The position numbers were made by a program, and so were the translations under genes. The notes beneath the pieces are model-generated. The model ran no database searches. It saw only the letters and a program-made list of their open reading frames with translations, and was not told the origin of the DNA. Positions 1-7,849 of a stretch of DNA of 14,287 bases are shown here, in pieces. The DNA is from Mucilaginibacter sp. GTDB taxonomy: Bacteria > Bacteroidota > Bacteroidia > Sphingobacteriales > Sphingobacteriaceae. The first letter of the stretch is position 1. Every line of letters starts with the position of its first letter. Where the stretch lies: contig JAICXZ010000019.1 in the NCBI GenBank assembly GCA_025934475.1, forward strand, positions 1-14,287, in the 5' to 3' direction.

Positions 1-1374
1 AATACCGATACCATGATCGCTAACGGTGATCAAATATTGGTTGTTGGTCACTTCAGTATCCAGTTCTATGATAGAATCCTCTGGTGAGTATTTTATTGCA
101 TTTGACAAGAGATTTATAATGCAATTATGCAGTAAGTTCTGATCTAATATCACCGAACTCGTTGTGCCGGTATGCTGATAAACGATTTGCTGTCCTAACC
201 TGGCTACCATCTCCATTTCGTCTCTTATCTCTTCCGAAAATTTGACCAGGTCGAATTCTGAAAGATCGGCCTTGACTTTTCCGGAATCCAGCTTTTCAAG
301 CGACAGGAAATCATTAAGTATACCGGTCAAATTGCTGACAGCGTTTTTTATTTTATTTACGTGTTTGTGTATGTTTTCAATGTCTAATGTTTCCGCATAT
401 TTTTTGATGAGGGAGCTTGACAGCTTAACAGCGCTCAATGGCGTGCGGAATTCATGTGAGGCCATAGATACAAACCGGCTTTTTAGCTGGCTCATCTGTT
501 TTTCATTGGTCAAAGCCTCATTCAGATTTTCCTGGGTTTCTTCCAGGGTTACAATAGTATCCGACAACATTTGGGTTCTTTCTTCCACCTGTTTTTCCAG
601 TTGTGAAGCGTGCTGCTTAAGCTGGTCATCTGCAGCCTTCTGCCTCGTAATATCGCGAGCGATCTTAGCTTCACCGATAATCAGCCCTTTTGAATTACGG
701 ATAGGTGAGATAGTGAGCGAAATGGGTATTTGCGTGCCGTCCTTGCACAAACGAAAAGTTTCAAAGTGTTCGATTTTTTCGCCTCCGGATATTTTCTTAA
801 TAATAAATTTCTCTTCGTCTAACTTTTCCGGCGGAATGATCAAACTAATGTGCCGGCCCAATGCTTCAGCTTCAGAATACCCAAACAGCATTTCGGCCCC
901 ATGATTCCAGCTTGTAATTATCCCCTCGAGCGTTTTGCTGATAATCGCATCATCCGACGATTCAATGATCGCAGCCATCATGGCCTGATGTACCCCGCTT
1001 TTTTTCTGCTCGGTAATATCAAGAAGTGTATTTATAGTGCCGGTAAAATTGCTCAATTCGTCAAATGTCGGAACGGACGAAATAAGGACATCGCGCCGAT
1101 TCCCATCTGGCCGTTCAATTTCAAACTCGGCGTTAGATATTACCCGTTTTTCCTGAACGACAATTACAACCGGGTGTTCGTCATTTGACAAAAGGCTCCC
1201 GTCACCATCAAGAGTACGATAGGCGCCCGACCATTTTTCGGTACCCAAATCGGGGTTGCGGCCCCAAAGCAGTGCCGCCGACTCGTTAAATGATGTCAGG
1301 TACCCTTCCTCGTTGCAGGTATACACCGCCACGGGAAGGTTATCATAAGGATTAACAGAAATTGAATTTACCAT
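1..1374 (-). CDS. PAS-domain sensor histidine kinase, 3' end truncated by the window
   Basis: Sensor histidine kinase read on the minus strand; 458 codons are visible and the frame is still open at base 1. Order of parts: a first PAS-like domain (about residues 10-122, with GYLTSFNESAALLWGRNP), a second PAS domain (about 132-246, with DAIISKTLEGIITSWNHGAE and a PAC-type end IARDITRQK), a coiled coil (about 247-298), then a HisKA dimerisation domain with the phospho-acceptor box SHEFRTPL (His307). The ATPase domain starts with the N-box NLLSNAIKYS (Asn425), and the sequence ends just inside the G1 box at DHGIGI. There is no signal peptide or membrane helix, so it should be a cytosolic sensor. 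The ATG at 1374 is used because no other ATG lies between it and the in-frame stop at about 1450. No receiver domain is visible, but one could follow beyond the edge. Signal and partner are unknown. Confidence 0.93.
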   Translation of the reverse strand, partial: MVNSISVNPYDNLPVAVYTCNEEGYLTSFNESAALLWGRNPDLGTEKWSGAYRTLDGDGSLLSNDEHPVVIVVQEKRVISNAEFEIERPDGNRRDVLISSVPTFDELSNFTGTINTLLDITEQKKSGVHQAMMAAIIESSDDAIISKTLEGIITSWNHGAEMLFGYSEAEALGRHISLIIPPEKLDEEKFIIKKISGGEKIEHFETFRLCKDGTQIPISLTISPIRNSKGLIIGEAKIARDITRQKAADDQLKQHASQLEKQVEERTQMLSDTIVTLEETQENLNEALTNEKQMSQLKSRFVSMASHEFRTPLSAVKLSSSLIKKYAETLDIENIHKHVNKIKNAVSNLTGILNDFLSLEKLDSGKVKADLSEFDLVKFSEEIRDEMEMVARLGQQIVYQHTGTTSSVILDQNLLHNCIINLLSNAIKYSPEDSIIELDTEVTNNQYLITVSDHGIGI

Positions 1375-1524
1375 CGCTCCATTGGGTTTGGAGTTCCACA
1401 GCTGAATCAGGGCGCGGTGATATACGCAGTGGTTAACGTTTATGAAACTTTAGTTAAATATACGCACAATTATTTGTATTTCCCTAATTATTTTGTACCG
1501 CAATCAATACTTGCACGCATTGCA

Positions 1525-1589
1525 TGTTGTTTGTCAGTTATTTAAATGACAGATGTCACGTTTAAGCTGAGTTTAAAACCGAAAATTTG
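1525..1589 (+). promoter_or_regulatory. Tandem-dyad promoter of the outer-membrane barrel operon
   Basis: Distal dyad TGTTGTTTGTCA (1525-1536, only the right half is good), proximal dyad TGACAGATGTCA (1547-1558, a perfect TGACA-N2-TGTCA inverted repeat), and a -7-like box AAAATTTG (1582-1589). The spacings are 22 bp between dyad centres and 33 bp from proximal dyad to box, the same as at four other promoters in this window. Predicted transcription start is near 1593, giving a leader of about 15 nt before the ATG at 1608. The regulator is not identified; a CRP/FNR-type dimer at about -41 would fit. Confidence 0.6.
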
Positions 1590-1607
1590 GCTAGAATATT
1601 TGAAATC

Positions 1608-2372
1608 ATGAAAAAAACATTTTACATATTGGCAATTGGTCTTGTTTTCGGGCTGAATTCCAGCGCTCAGAATCTTACTTTGGGTTTTCGCGGGGGGATT
1701 AGCATACCGAACCTTACCGCAGGAAGCGGCAATCAAAACCCTTTAAATACCGGTTACAGTTCGAGACTGGGCCCTGAGGCGGCAGTATTTGCTGAATTTA
1801 AATTTTCGGACTTATTTTCACTGCGGCCCATGATCGAATACTCCTCCCAGGGCGGTAAGAAAAATGGATTGCAGGCTTTCACCACACCCGATGAATTAAA
1901 GGCAATGTTTCCACCAGACCAGGCACCCGACTATTTGTATGCTAACTATAAGAGCGAGGCCAAATTGAATTATATATTGCTGCCTGTCCTGGCCAAATTT
2001 GGCTGGAACGTTAAGAATTCACCGTTCCGGATTTATGTTGATGCGGGGCCGTTTGTAGGCTTGCTTCTGTCAGCGCACCAGGTTACCAGCGGCCAAAGTG
2101 AGTTTTATACAGACCCGGCCGGTCAGCAACCTTTACCGGGTGGCGCTCAATCATTCAATGGTAACACCAATGTTCGCAACTCGCTGCACCGGGCTAATGC
2201 TGGTATCGAGGGTAACCTCGGGGTTAGTTACCGGATAGGGAAAGGAAGTATTTTTGTCGAGGGCGGAGGCAACTACGGATTCTTTAACATCCAAAAAAAT
2301 GCCGTGGATGGTAAAAACGAGACCGGAGCTGCAATAGCGACGGTTGGCTACAGTTACCGGTTTGGCAAATAA
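1608..2372 (+). CDS. Outer-membrane beta-barrel protein (PF13568-type, porin-like)
   Basis: A 254-residue secreted protein. It opens with a classical signal peptide (MKKTFYILAIGLVFGLNSSAQ), after which GFRGGISIPNL and alternating polar/aromatic strands continue to a C-terminal GYSYRFGK. This is the usual look of the Bacteroidota outer-membrane beta-barrel domain (OMP_b-brl_2/PorT-like). The cargo, if any, is unknown. The frame is open upstream to a TTG at 1587, but the ATG at 1608 puts the signal peptide at the N-terminus and lies just after the predicted transcription start. It is followed after 8 bp by the DUF3943 gene, so the two are probably one operon. The promoter has the same tandem-dyad design as the stress genes further right. 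Confidence 0.85.
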   Translation: MKKTFYILAIGLVFGLNSSAQNLTLGFRGGISIPNLTAGSGNQNPLNTGYSSRLGPEAAVFAEFKFSDLFSLRPMIEYSSQGGKKNGLQAFTTPDELKAMFPPDQAPDYLYANYKSEAKLNYILLPVLAKFGWNVKNSPFRIYVDAGPFVGLLLSAHQVTSGQSEFYTDPAGQQPLPGGAQSFNGNTNVRNSLHRANAGIEGNLGVSYRIGKGSIFVEGGGNYGFFNIQKNAVDGKNETGAAIATVGYSYRFGK

Positions 2373-2380
2373 TTTGAATT

Positions 2381-3802
2381 ATGTTACGGGCTTTTTTCCC
2401 AATAGTGTTTGCACACTCCTGGCGATTAATTCCTTTTATCCTTTTTGTATGCCTCACATTTTCTCTTTTCTTAACCGCTAGCGGACAGCGCATAGATTCT
2501 AAACAGAAGACGACTGACAGTTTATACAATAATAAACCAAAAAAAAGATTTGGCCGGGCGGCAACGGAGCTAGGCCTTGGGGAGGTTGTACCCCTGTTCG
2601 TTGATGATTATGTTTCCCGACAGTCCTGGGCCGATATTTCCTTTAAAACGATAAGCTACAATTTAAAGCCTTCAAGCTGGACGTGGGACTATGATCAATT
2701 CCAGGTGAACGAGATCGGACATCCTTTTCATGGCAGCATTTTTTTTAATGCCTTCAGATCAAACGGGTATAATTTCTGGCAGTCGGCGCCGGCGGCATTT
2801 GCTGGGAGTTACTTGTGGGAGACCTTTGGCGAAACGCAGACCCCTTCCATCAATGACTTTATTACCACCAGCTTTGGCGGTGTTATGCTTGGCGAAGTGA
2901 GCCACCGTATGGCAAATAAGCTTATCAACAACAGGAGTCGCGGTGTTAAACGCCAGGCATCTGAAATTTTTGCTTTCTTCATCAACCCTTCCAATGGTCT
3001 TAATCGCTTGCTGGACGGAAAATGGGGCAAACCACCTGACAAGGCTTCATTGACCGATTCTTCGAAAATGGAGGCCGAGCTGGACCTGGGCCTGCGTAAA
3101 TTTAATGTAAATAATAAAGATGTATTCCGGGATGGACATTTTGGGCCGTATGGGCGATTACGGCTGTCGTATGGCTCGCCGGAAGACTGTTTGAAGGAGC
3201 CTTTTAGCAATATTTCTATCATTATCGAAGCCGGCAAGGATGATAGTTCAAAGCTGAATATGGTAAATCTGTACGGTTCGCTGACAGGTTGGAAGATATA
3301 TGCACAAAACAATACACACCTGGCAGTGCTTTCAGCCAACTTTGATTATATTAATAATGAAGCTTTTTATTACAGCGCTGAAGGCGTAAGAATGAATCTC
3401 TTTTCAGAATTTGACCTTTCATCCAGGTTTAAAATCAATACCTCGGTTGGAGGAGGCGGACTAATCCTGGCGGCTATACCCGATCATTATACTTATAATA
3501 GCCGTAATTATGACTATGGCCCCGGCATATCTTATTACGTATCCGTTAAACTAAACTTTACTAAAAGACTGTTTTATAATATCGCCTATCGTGGTGGATG
3601 GATGTCGACCGTTAACGGTAATAAATCTGACTATCTGCTCCATGTATTAACGCATATCTTAGGAGTCAATATAGTAGATAAGCTCTCGGTTACGGCTGAA
3701 GAAGGCTATTTTAACCTTCATGGGACGTACCGGCATTTTCCACCGGTTAACAAGACGTATCCATATCTCAGGTTGGCATTCAGTTACAACGTCAATTTGT
3801 GA
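2381..3802 (+). CDS. DUF3943 domain-containing envelope protein
   Basis: A 473-residue protein with an N-terminal hydrophobic segment (about residues 15-34, signal peptide or anchor). The DUF3943 signature lies at about 95-185: NEIGHPFHGSIFFNAFRSNG, then SAPAAFAGSYLWETFGE, PSINDF, and GEVSHR. The C-terminal half (about 210-473) alternates hydrophobic and polar residues and ends in an aromatic strand (LRLAFSYNVNL), as expected for an outer-membrane barrel. The molecular function of DUF3943 is not known. It begins 8 bp after the preceding barrel gene and probably shares its transcript. The family assignment rests on the conserved HPFHG and WETFGE segments; the barrel topology is inference. Confidence 0.82.
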   Translation: MLRAFFPIVFAHSWRLIPFILFVCLTFSLFLTASGQRIDSKQKTTDSLYNNKPKKRFGRAATELGLGEVVPLFVDDYVSRQSWADISFKTISYNLKPSSWTWDYDQFQVNEIGHPFHGSIFFNAFRSNGYNFWQSAPAAFAGSYLWETFGETQTPSINDFITTSFGGVMLGEVSHRMANKLINNRSRGVKRQASEIFAFFINPSNGLNRLLDGKWGKPPDKASLTDSSKMEAELDLGLRKFNVNNKDVFRDGHFGPYGRLRLSYGSPEDCLKEPFSNISIIIEAGKDDSSKLNMVNLYGSLTGWKIYAQNNTHLAVLSANFDYINNEAFYYSAEGVRMNLFSEFDLSSRFKINTSVGGGGLILAAIPDHYTYNSRNYDYGPGISYYVSVKLNFTKRLFYNIAYRGGWMSTVNGNKSDYLLHVLTHILGVNIVDKLSVTAEEGYFNLHGTYRHFPPVNKTYPYLRLAFSYNVNL

Positions 3803-3895
3803 ACTTCTTTAAGCCCATCCTGCAATTTAAAACAACGGCCCAGCCAACGAAAAATATAGCGAACGCAAACAAGGCTCATTATCTGATATTTTATG

Positions 3896-4933
3896 TCAGC
3901 AAGCCCGGCGCCATTTAGCACTACTGTACGCATCCGCAAGATAAGTGCGGATCAGCTTTATATAGCGATCCACATTTGATTTAGCGGACGCATTCGATTT
4001 TTTTTCAACTCCTTTTTGAGCAACAATCATTGCTACTTTCGCCCTGATATTGGCCCGGTATAACTTGAAATATCGGAATACAATATCCGTATCCTTTGTC
4101 ACAGGAATACCCGAAAACTCCACATAATCTTTATAAAACTGATCGCTCAGATCGCTGCGGCCATAAGATTCAAGGTCCATACATAAAAAAGCAACCTCGT
4201 CAAGAATGTCTATTCTGCGCATGTCATCGTTAAACTCAATGCAATCAAACAGTACCGGGTCCCGGTATAGAAAAACGTTTCCGGTGTGAAGGTCGCCGTG
4301 CACATCACGGATATATCCAGCCGCCTTGCGCCTCAATAGCATATCGCCGTACTGCTGCAAGAGTCTATCTGAATAAGTTACAGCCTGTTCAATCAGGTCT
4401 TTGTAATTTTCATCCTGCTTGTAATTCCCCTCCTCTGTATCACTGAATCTGCGTTGCAATGAACCGATATCATATTCGCCCGAAATCACGTCGGCATGCC
4501 GATGAAAAGCAGCAAGCTTTTTAGCAAGTGACGAAATCATCCCGGATGTGATCTTACCGGATTGCACCAGTTTGTTCATTTGAACATTGCTGTTCATACG
4601 TTTCATTACTACGGCATAGTCGACGATATCGCCCTGAGGGTCAAAACTCATCATCCCGTTTTTTTTAAACACCGGCGTTATGCCGACATACATTTTGGGC
4701 GCCAGCCTTTGATTGAGCTGCAATTCCCTTAAGCAAAAGTGTTTTCGTTTTTTAAGTGTTGAGAAATCCAGGAAGGAAAATTTGACGGGCTTTTTGATTT
4801 TGTAGGCATACTTTCTGGTCAATATCACCCAGGATATATGCGTTTCGACAGGTCTGGTTCCCTGAATTTGGTTGGCAGCATTGATAGAATCACACAAAAT
4901 GTCAATCTCTTGTTGCTTCATGATAGATACCAA
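3896..4933 (-). CDS. Aminoglycoside-phosphotransferase-like kinase (COG2187 type)
   Basis: A 345-residue protein kinase-fold phosphotransferase. The catalytic loop HGDLHTGN lies at residues 212-219 (Asp214 the likely catalytic base), followed by the metal-binding segment VLFDCIEF (Asp230). The N-terminal lobe has KYAYKIKKPVKFSFLDFSTL, typical of COG2187. Despite the family name there is no evidence that it inactivates antibiotics; its natural substrate is unknown. In many bacteria this domain is fused to a COG0645 P-loop domain, as in M. tuberculosis Rv2004c. Here the P-loop protein is a separate gene immediately upstream, and the reading frames overlap by 32 bp (20 bp if the inner ATG at 4921, giving MKQQEIDI, is used). 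This overlap implies coupled translation. It sits third in the USP operon. No terminator was recognised in the 93 bp to the convergent DUF3943 gene. Confidence 0.88.
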   Translation of the reverse strand: MVSIMKQQEIDILCDSINAANQIQGTRPVETHISWVILTRKYAYKIKKPVKFSFLDFSTLKKRKHFCLRELQLNQRLAPKMYVGITPVFKKNGMMSFDPQGDIVDYAVVMKRMNSNVQMNKLVQSGKITSGMISSLAKKLAAFHRHADVISGEYDIGSLQRRFSDTEEGNYKQDENYKDLIEQAVTYSDRLLQQYGDMLLRRKAAGYIRDVHGDLHTGNVFLYRDPVLFDCIEFNDDMRRIDILDEVAFLCMDLESYGRSDLSDQFYKDYVEFSGIPVTKDTDIVFRYFKLYRANIRAKVAMIVAQKGVEKKSNASAKSNVDRYIKLIRTYLADAYSSAKWRRAC

Positions 4934-5453
4934 TGAACAACAGTGCCTCAGTCAGCATTTCTTCAGGAGCCTGCGCGTCTGAGTGCACAATAAGGTGATA
5001 ATCACACATTGGTTCAAATTGCTCCCTTATCTTCAGGTAAACGTCATAGCCGGCATCGCTTTCTTCTCTTTTTCTGCTAATCCTTTCGCGTATAACCTCT
5101 TCGTCAGCCTTCACTTCGATAAAATGCGGAATCAAATGCATCACCTGTGCTGTGTAAGAAATTTTTTGGCGCAAGCTTTCTTTATAATAAGTTCCGTCGA
5201 GGATCACTGAATCGCCATTCTTTATTGCCTCCATCGCTATTTTTAGCATTTCGGTATACACCTTTTCTTTGGCGCTTTCAGTATACTTTCCGCGAAGTAA
5301 GAAGTCTTCACGAATGACGTCGCTGTTAATAAGACGCGCATCGGTGGCAGCAGATAGTCTTTCAGCGAAAGTTGATTTACCGCTGCCCGGCAATCCGAAA
5401 ACTACGATAAGTTGCGGGTGCCGTTCAATCGTTTCGTTATTCTTTTTCTTCAT
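4902..5453 (-). CDS. P-loop AAA/kinase-like ATP-binding protein (COG0645 type)
   Basis: A 183-residue P-loop NTPase. The Walker A motif is GLPGSGKST, about 20 residues from the start, followed by the Zeta-toxin/kinase-like segment RLINSDVIREDF, a Walker B-like SVILDGTYY, and an arginine-rich lid IRERISRKREE. This is the COG0645 family, usually the C-terminal half of fused COG2187 proteins and likely a small-molecule kinase of unknown substrate. The frame is open to a TTG at 5483, but the ATG at 5453 is preferred because it is the first ATG and precedes the lysine-rich leader MKKKNNETIERHP. It starts 52 bp after the universal stress gene and overlaps the downstream phosphotransferase-like gene, so all three probably share one transcript. 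Confidence 0.85.
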   Translation of the reverse strand: MKKKNNETIERHPQLIVVFGLPGSGKSTFAERLSAATDARLINSDVIREDFLLRGKYTESAKEKVYTEMLKIAMEAIKNGDSVILDGTYYKESLRQKISYTAQVMHLIPHFIEVKADEEVIRERISRKREESDAGYDVYLKIREQFEPMCDYHLIVHSDAQAPEEMLTEALLFIGIYHEATRD

Positions 5454-5505
5454 TGTGCTAATTTTATTTGCGATTAACTTCAATACAAGTACCCGGCTTG
5501 CTCCA

Positions 5506-6342
5506 TCAACGATGAGAGATGAATAAAGGCGTTTTTAATTCGTACATTAATAAATCAGCCATGCTTGGTTTGAGCCAGCGCGAGATTTCACTTCTTTGAT
5601 ACGAGCCAAGTACAACAATTTCGTTCTGCTCGCGAAACTTTAACAACTGGGGAATTTCCCTCTTTGGCTCGCCCTCTGCAACCGTGTATGAAACATTGTT
5701 AAAGTGCCGGTTTATCAGTTCTTTTACCAGGTGGCTTTCAGGAACATGATGATTTGCTTTGTAAGGTTTCACTGTAATCACTTCGACCGGTAGCTGCCTT
5801 GCTGCCGGGAAAAGGTAGCTGAACAACTTGACTGCATATACCGATGCCGGTTCGCCATCATAAAGTATCACAATCTTGTTGATAGGTTTATAATCCGGCG
5901 GCACTACCATAACCGGGCATTCTGAACCCGCCAGAATTTCCTGGAGAAACGATGTAGGAACGTGCTGTTCGTATTGAGTAAAAGTCTCGTTTTTATTTAC
6001 TACCAGCATATCAGCGTATACGCTTTCGTATATCGCTTCCCTGGCGGCGATACTACGGTCATGATGTATTGCGTGCTCAATTCCAGCCTTGTCACAGGTT
6101 TTTTTAAACTCTTTTACTGACTGGTCGCGGGTTAGGATGTCGTGTTCCTGTAATTGCCTCTTTTCGGTAAGCAATTTGGCATAACTATGGCTTTTGAGCG
6201 AATAGCTATGGTAGGTAAAATCGTCAAGAAAAGCGCCGGCTACGTAAGCGTCCGCCATCCTCGCAAACTCGATAGCGTATGCTGTTGTGCCGGGCGAATA
6301 TTTTAGCCCGTCGAACACCGCCAGGAACTTTTTCGTGCTCAT
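5506..6342 (-). CDS. Universal stress protein, tandem UspA-like
   Basis: A 278-residue cytosolic protein with two UspA-like halves, about residues 1-148 (KKFLAVFDGLKYSPGTTAYAIEFA ... ECPVMVVPPD) and 154-278 (NKIVILYDGEPASVYAVKLF ... LKTPLFISHR). The usual ATP-binding signature G-x2-G-x9-G-S/T is not evident in either half: the equivalent C-terminal stretch reads VVLGSYQRSEISRWLKPS. It may therefore belong to the non-ATP-binding class. It is first in an apparent operon with the P-loop and phosphotransferase-like genes. Its promoter carries the shared tandem-dyad arrangement about 70-130 bp upstream of the ATG, predicting a leader of about 64 nt. USPs beside COG2187 kinases recur in bacterial dormancy and hypoxia gene sets. 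Confidence 0.9.
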   Translation of the reverse strand: MSTKKFLAVFDGLKYSPGTTAYAIEFARMADAYVAGAFLDDFTYHSYSLKSHSYAKLLTEKRQLQEHDILTRDQSVKEFKKTCDKAGIEHAIHHDRSIAAREAIYESVYADMLVVNKNETFTQYEQHVPTSFLQEILAGSECPVMVVPPDYKPINKIVILYDGEPASVYAVKLFSYLFPAARQLPVEVITVKPYKANHHVPESHLVKELINRHFNNVSYTVAEGEPKREIPQLLKFREQNEIVVLGSYQRSEISRWLKPSMADLLMYELKTPLFISHR

Positions 6343-6409
6343 ACTATTGTAAGCTTATTGTCTTAATTATCTGATTGGTAAATGATGTCCATTCGAAACG
6401 CTTTACCAT

Positions 6410-6474
6410 CAAATTTTCACTTTTTAATGGCTAAAAAGAATGATGGAAATCAGGATTAATCCTGACATGAAGCA
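6410..6474 (-). promoter_or_regulatory. Tandem-dyad promoter of the USP operon
   Basis: Read on the minus strand: distal site TGCTTCATGTCA (6474-6463, right half good), a 10-bp linker, proximal dyad TGATTTCCATCA (6452-6441, TGAT-N4-ATCA), then the -7-like box AAAATTTG (6417-6410). The box is identical to the one at the barrel operon and sits at the same 33-bp spacing. The linker together with the inner half-sites forms a perfect 16-bp palindrome (6450-6465). Predicted transcription start is near 6406. Confidence 0.6.
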
Positions 6475-6496
6475 TTATAAGCAAGTAAGATTATGC

Positions 6497-7687
6497 TCAA
6501 ATGTGAGAGCTCCTGGGAAGCAGCAAAATAAAACCTGAAATGCTGACCAGAGCGGTAGCGGCGCCATATAGAAATACTGCCGGATGCCCCACCTTATCCC
6601 ATAATAGCCCGGCAACAATACTGGCAATCAGATTGGATAAACCCGTTGTTGTTCCATACCATCCAATTGCGCTCGCACGTTTGTCGGGGAGGACAAAGTC
6701 AGTTGCGAATGCTTTCCCCATCACTCTGAAAATGCCCTGAAACATACCATATAATATAAAAAGCCCACCCATCACCAGCGCGCTCGATGAAAGTGCGAAT
6801 CCTGCGTAAGTGGTGGCGAATATAGAAAGTGCCGCAATCAATAAAGGTTTACGGCCAAGTTTATCCGAAAGAGCTCCCGCAGGGTAAGAAATTATTGCAG
6901 CAACCAGGTTATAAGCAGCATAAATAATAATGGTAACAGGCAGTGATAAACCATGCGATTTAATTTGCATGATCAGGAATGCATTGCTTGAGTTACCCAG
7001 GCCAAAAACGACGACCAGTAAGATAAAGCGCCAATAGGTTTTAGGAAACTCGATCAGCCTCAAACTTACCTTTGAGCTAATGTCGGCGCCTTTATGTTCC
7101 TTAACCAATAACATCATTAGAAGCGCTAAAAGACCGGGAATGAAGGAAAGGTAAAATACCTGCCTGATAGAAATGCCAACGATAAAAAAGAGCCCGACAG
7201 TGATAATTGGACCGATAAAAGCTCCAAGATTATCCCCAAACCCTTCGAGTCCAAAAGCCATTCCGCGATTTTCTTCAGTTACAGAGCCGGCTATGAGAGC
7301 ATCGCGCGGAGCTGAGCGTGTACCGGCGCCGAGCCTGTCGGTGAGCCGGGCGGCCCATGCTGCTGGCCAGGTCGGGGCGATACCGATCAACGGCTTTGAC
7401 AATGCTGAAAGCAAATAGCCAATAATAGCCAATGGCTTTCGCCTCATCAATTTGTCAGAGAAATAACCGGAAATACCCTGTACAGAGTTTTGGATCGCTT
7501 CGGCGCTGCCCTCGATGACCCCCAGAGTGCTGCCGCTGACTTTGAGGTATTGCGTAAGGTAGATTGGCAGCAAAGGATAAAGCATTTCCGTTGATATATC
7601 CGAAAAAAGTGACGTACAAGCCAGCAGGAGAACGTTTTTGTTTAGTCTCTGAAAAACACCCTTCTTCGCTGGCCTCATTGTTTTCAT
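6497..7687 (-). CDS. MFS transporter
   Basis: A 396-residue major facilitator with about 12 hydrophobic segments, an inner-membrane secondary transporter. Two motif A loops are visible, one in each half: GYFSDKLMRRKPL (about 74-86) and GALSDKLGRKPL (about 271-282). The segment RLTDRLGAGTRSAPRDALIA (about 114-133) is typical of drug/proton antiporter-like MFS proteins. The substrate cannot be told from sequence. The frame extends to a TTG at 7690, but the ATG at 7687 is the better start. It lies 162 bp downstream of the baeRF gene in the same orientation. No tandem-dyad site was found in that gap, so it may be read from the baeRF promoter or from its own. Confidence 0.88.
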   Translation of the reverse strand: MKTMRPAKKGVFQRLNKNVLLLACTSLFSDISTEMLYPLLPIYLTQYLKVSGSTLGVIEGSAEAIQNSVQGISGYFSDKLMRRKPLAIIGYLLSALSKPLIGIAPTWPAAWAARLTDRLGAGTRSAPRDALIAGSVTEENRGMAFGLEGFGDNLGAFIGPIITVGLFFIVGISIRQVFYLSFIPGLLALLMMLLVKEHKGADISSKVSLRLIEFPKTYWRFILLVVVFGLGNSSNAFLIMQIKSHGLSLPVTIIIYAAYNLVAAIISYPAGALSDKLGRKPLLIAALSIFATTYAGFALSSSALVMGGLFILYGMFQGIFRVMGKAFATDFVLPDKRASAIGWYGTTTGLSNLIASIVAGLLWDKVGHPAVFLYGAATALVSISGFILLLPRSSHI

Positions 7688-7849
7688 CAAAGGAGCGGCA
7701 CATTTTTATGATATAAAGCTAGCTAAAATCTACGCTCCCTTATTCCTATTTGTATCGCCGAACTTACCAATGCCATAATCATTCCTCATCACTATGGCTA
7801 TGCATAGAAGACTCCGCATTTAATATTCATTTGCTTTTTCTGGATAGAT
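7688..7849. other. Intergenic gap between baeRF and MFS genes, no clear signal
   Basis: This 162-bp gap holds only short palindromes (CTATGCATAG and AGCTAGCT) and a near -7 box TAGATTTT on the minus strand. No TGAY-N4-RTCA dyad, terminator hairpin with T-run, or small ORF was recognised. Confidence 0.4.

Noticed and set aside
242..1188. Two plus-strand open frames opposite the histidine kinase
   Set aside because: They are antisense to well-conserved PAS, HisKA and HATPase motifs and have no recognisable domain of their own.
6450..6465. Perfect 16-bp palindrome TCAGGATTAATCCTGA as a separate operator
   Set aside because: Its arms are the inner half-sites of the two tandem dyads plus their 10-bp linker, so the shared promoter architecture explains the TCA/TGA ends. 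The linkers of the other four promoters are not palindromic.
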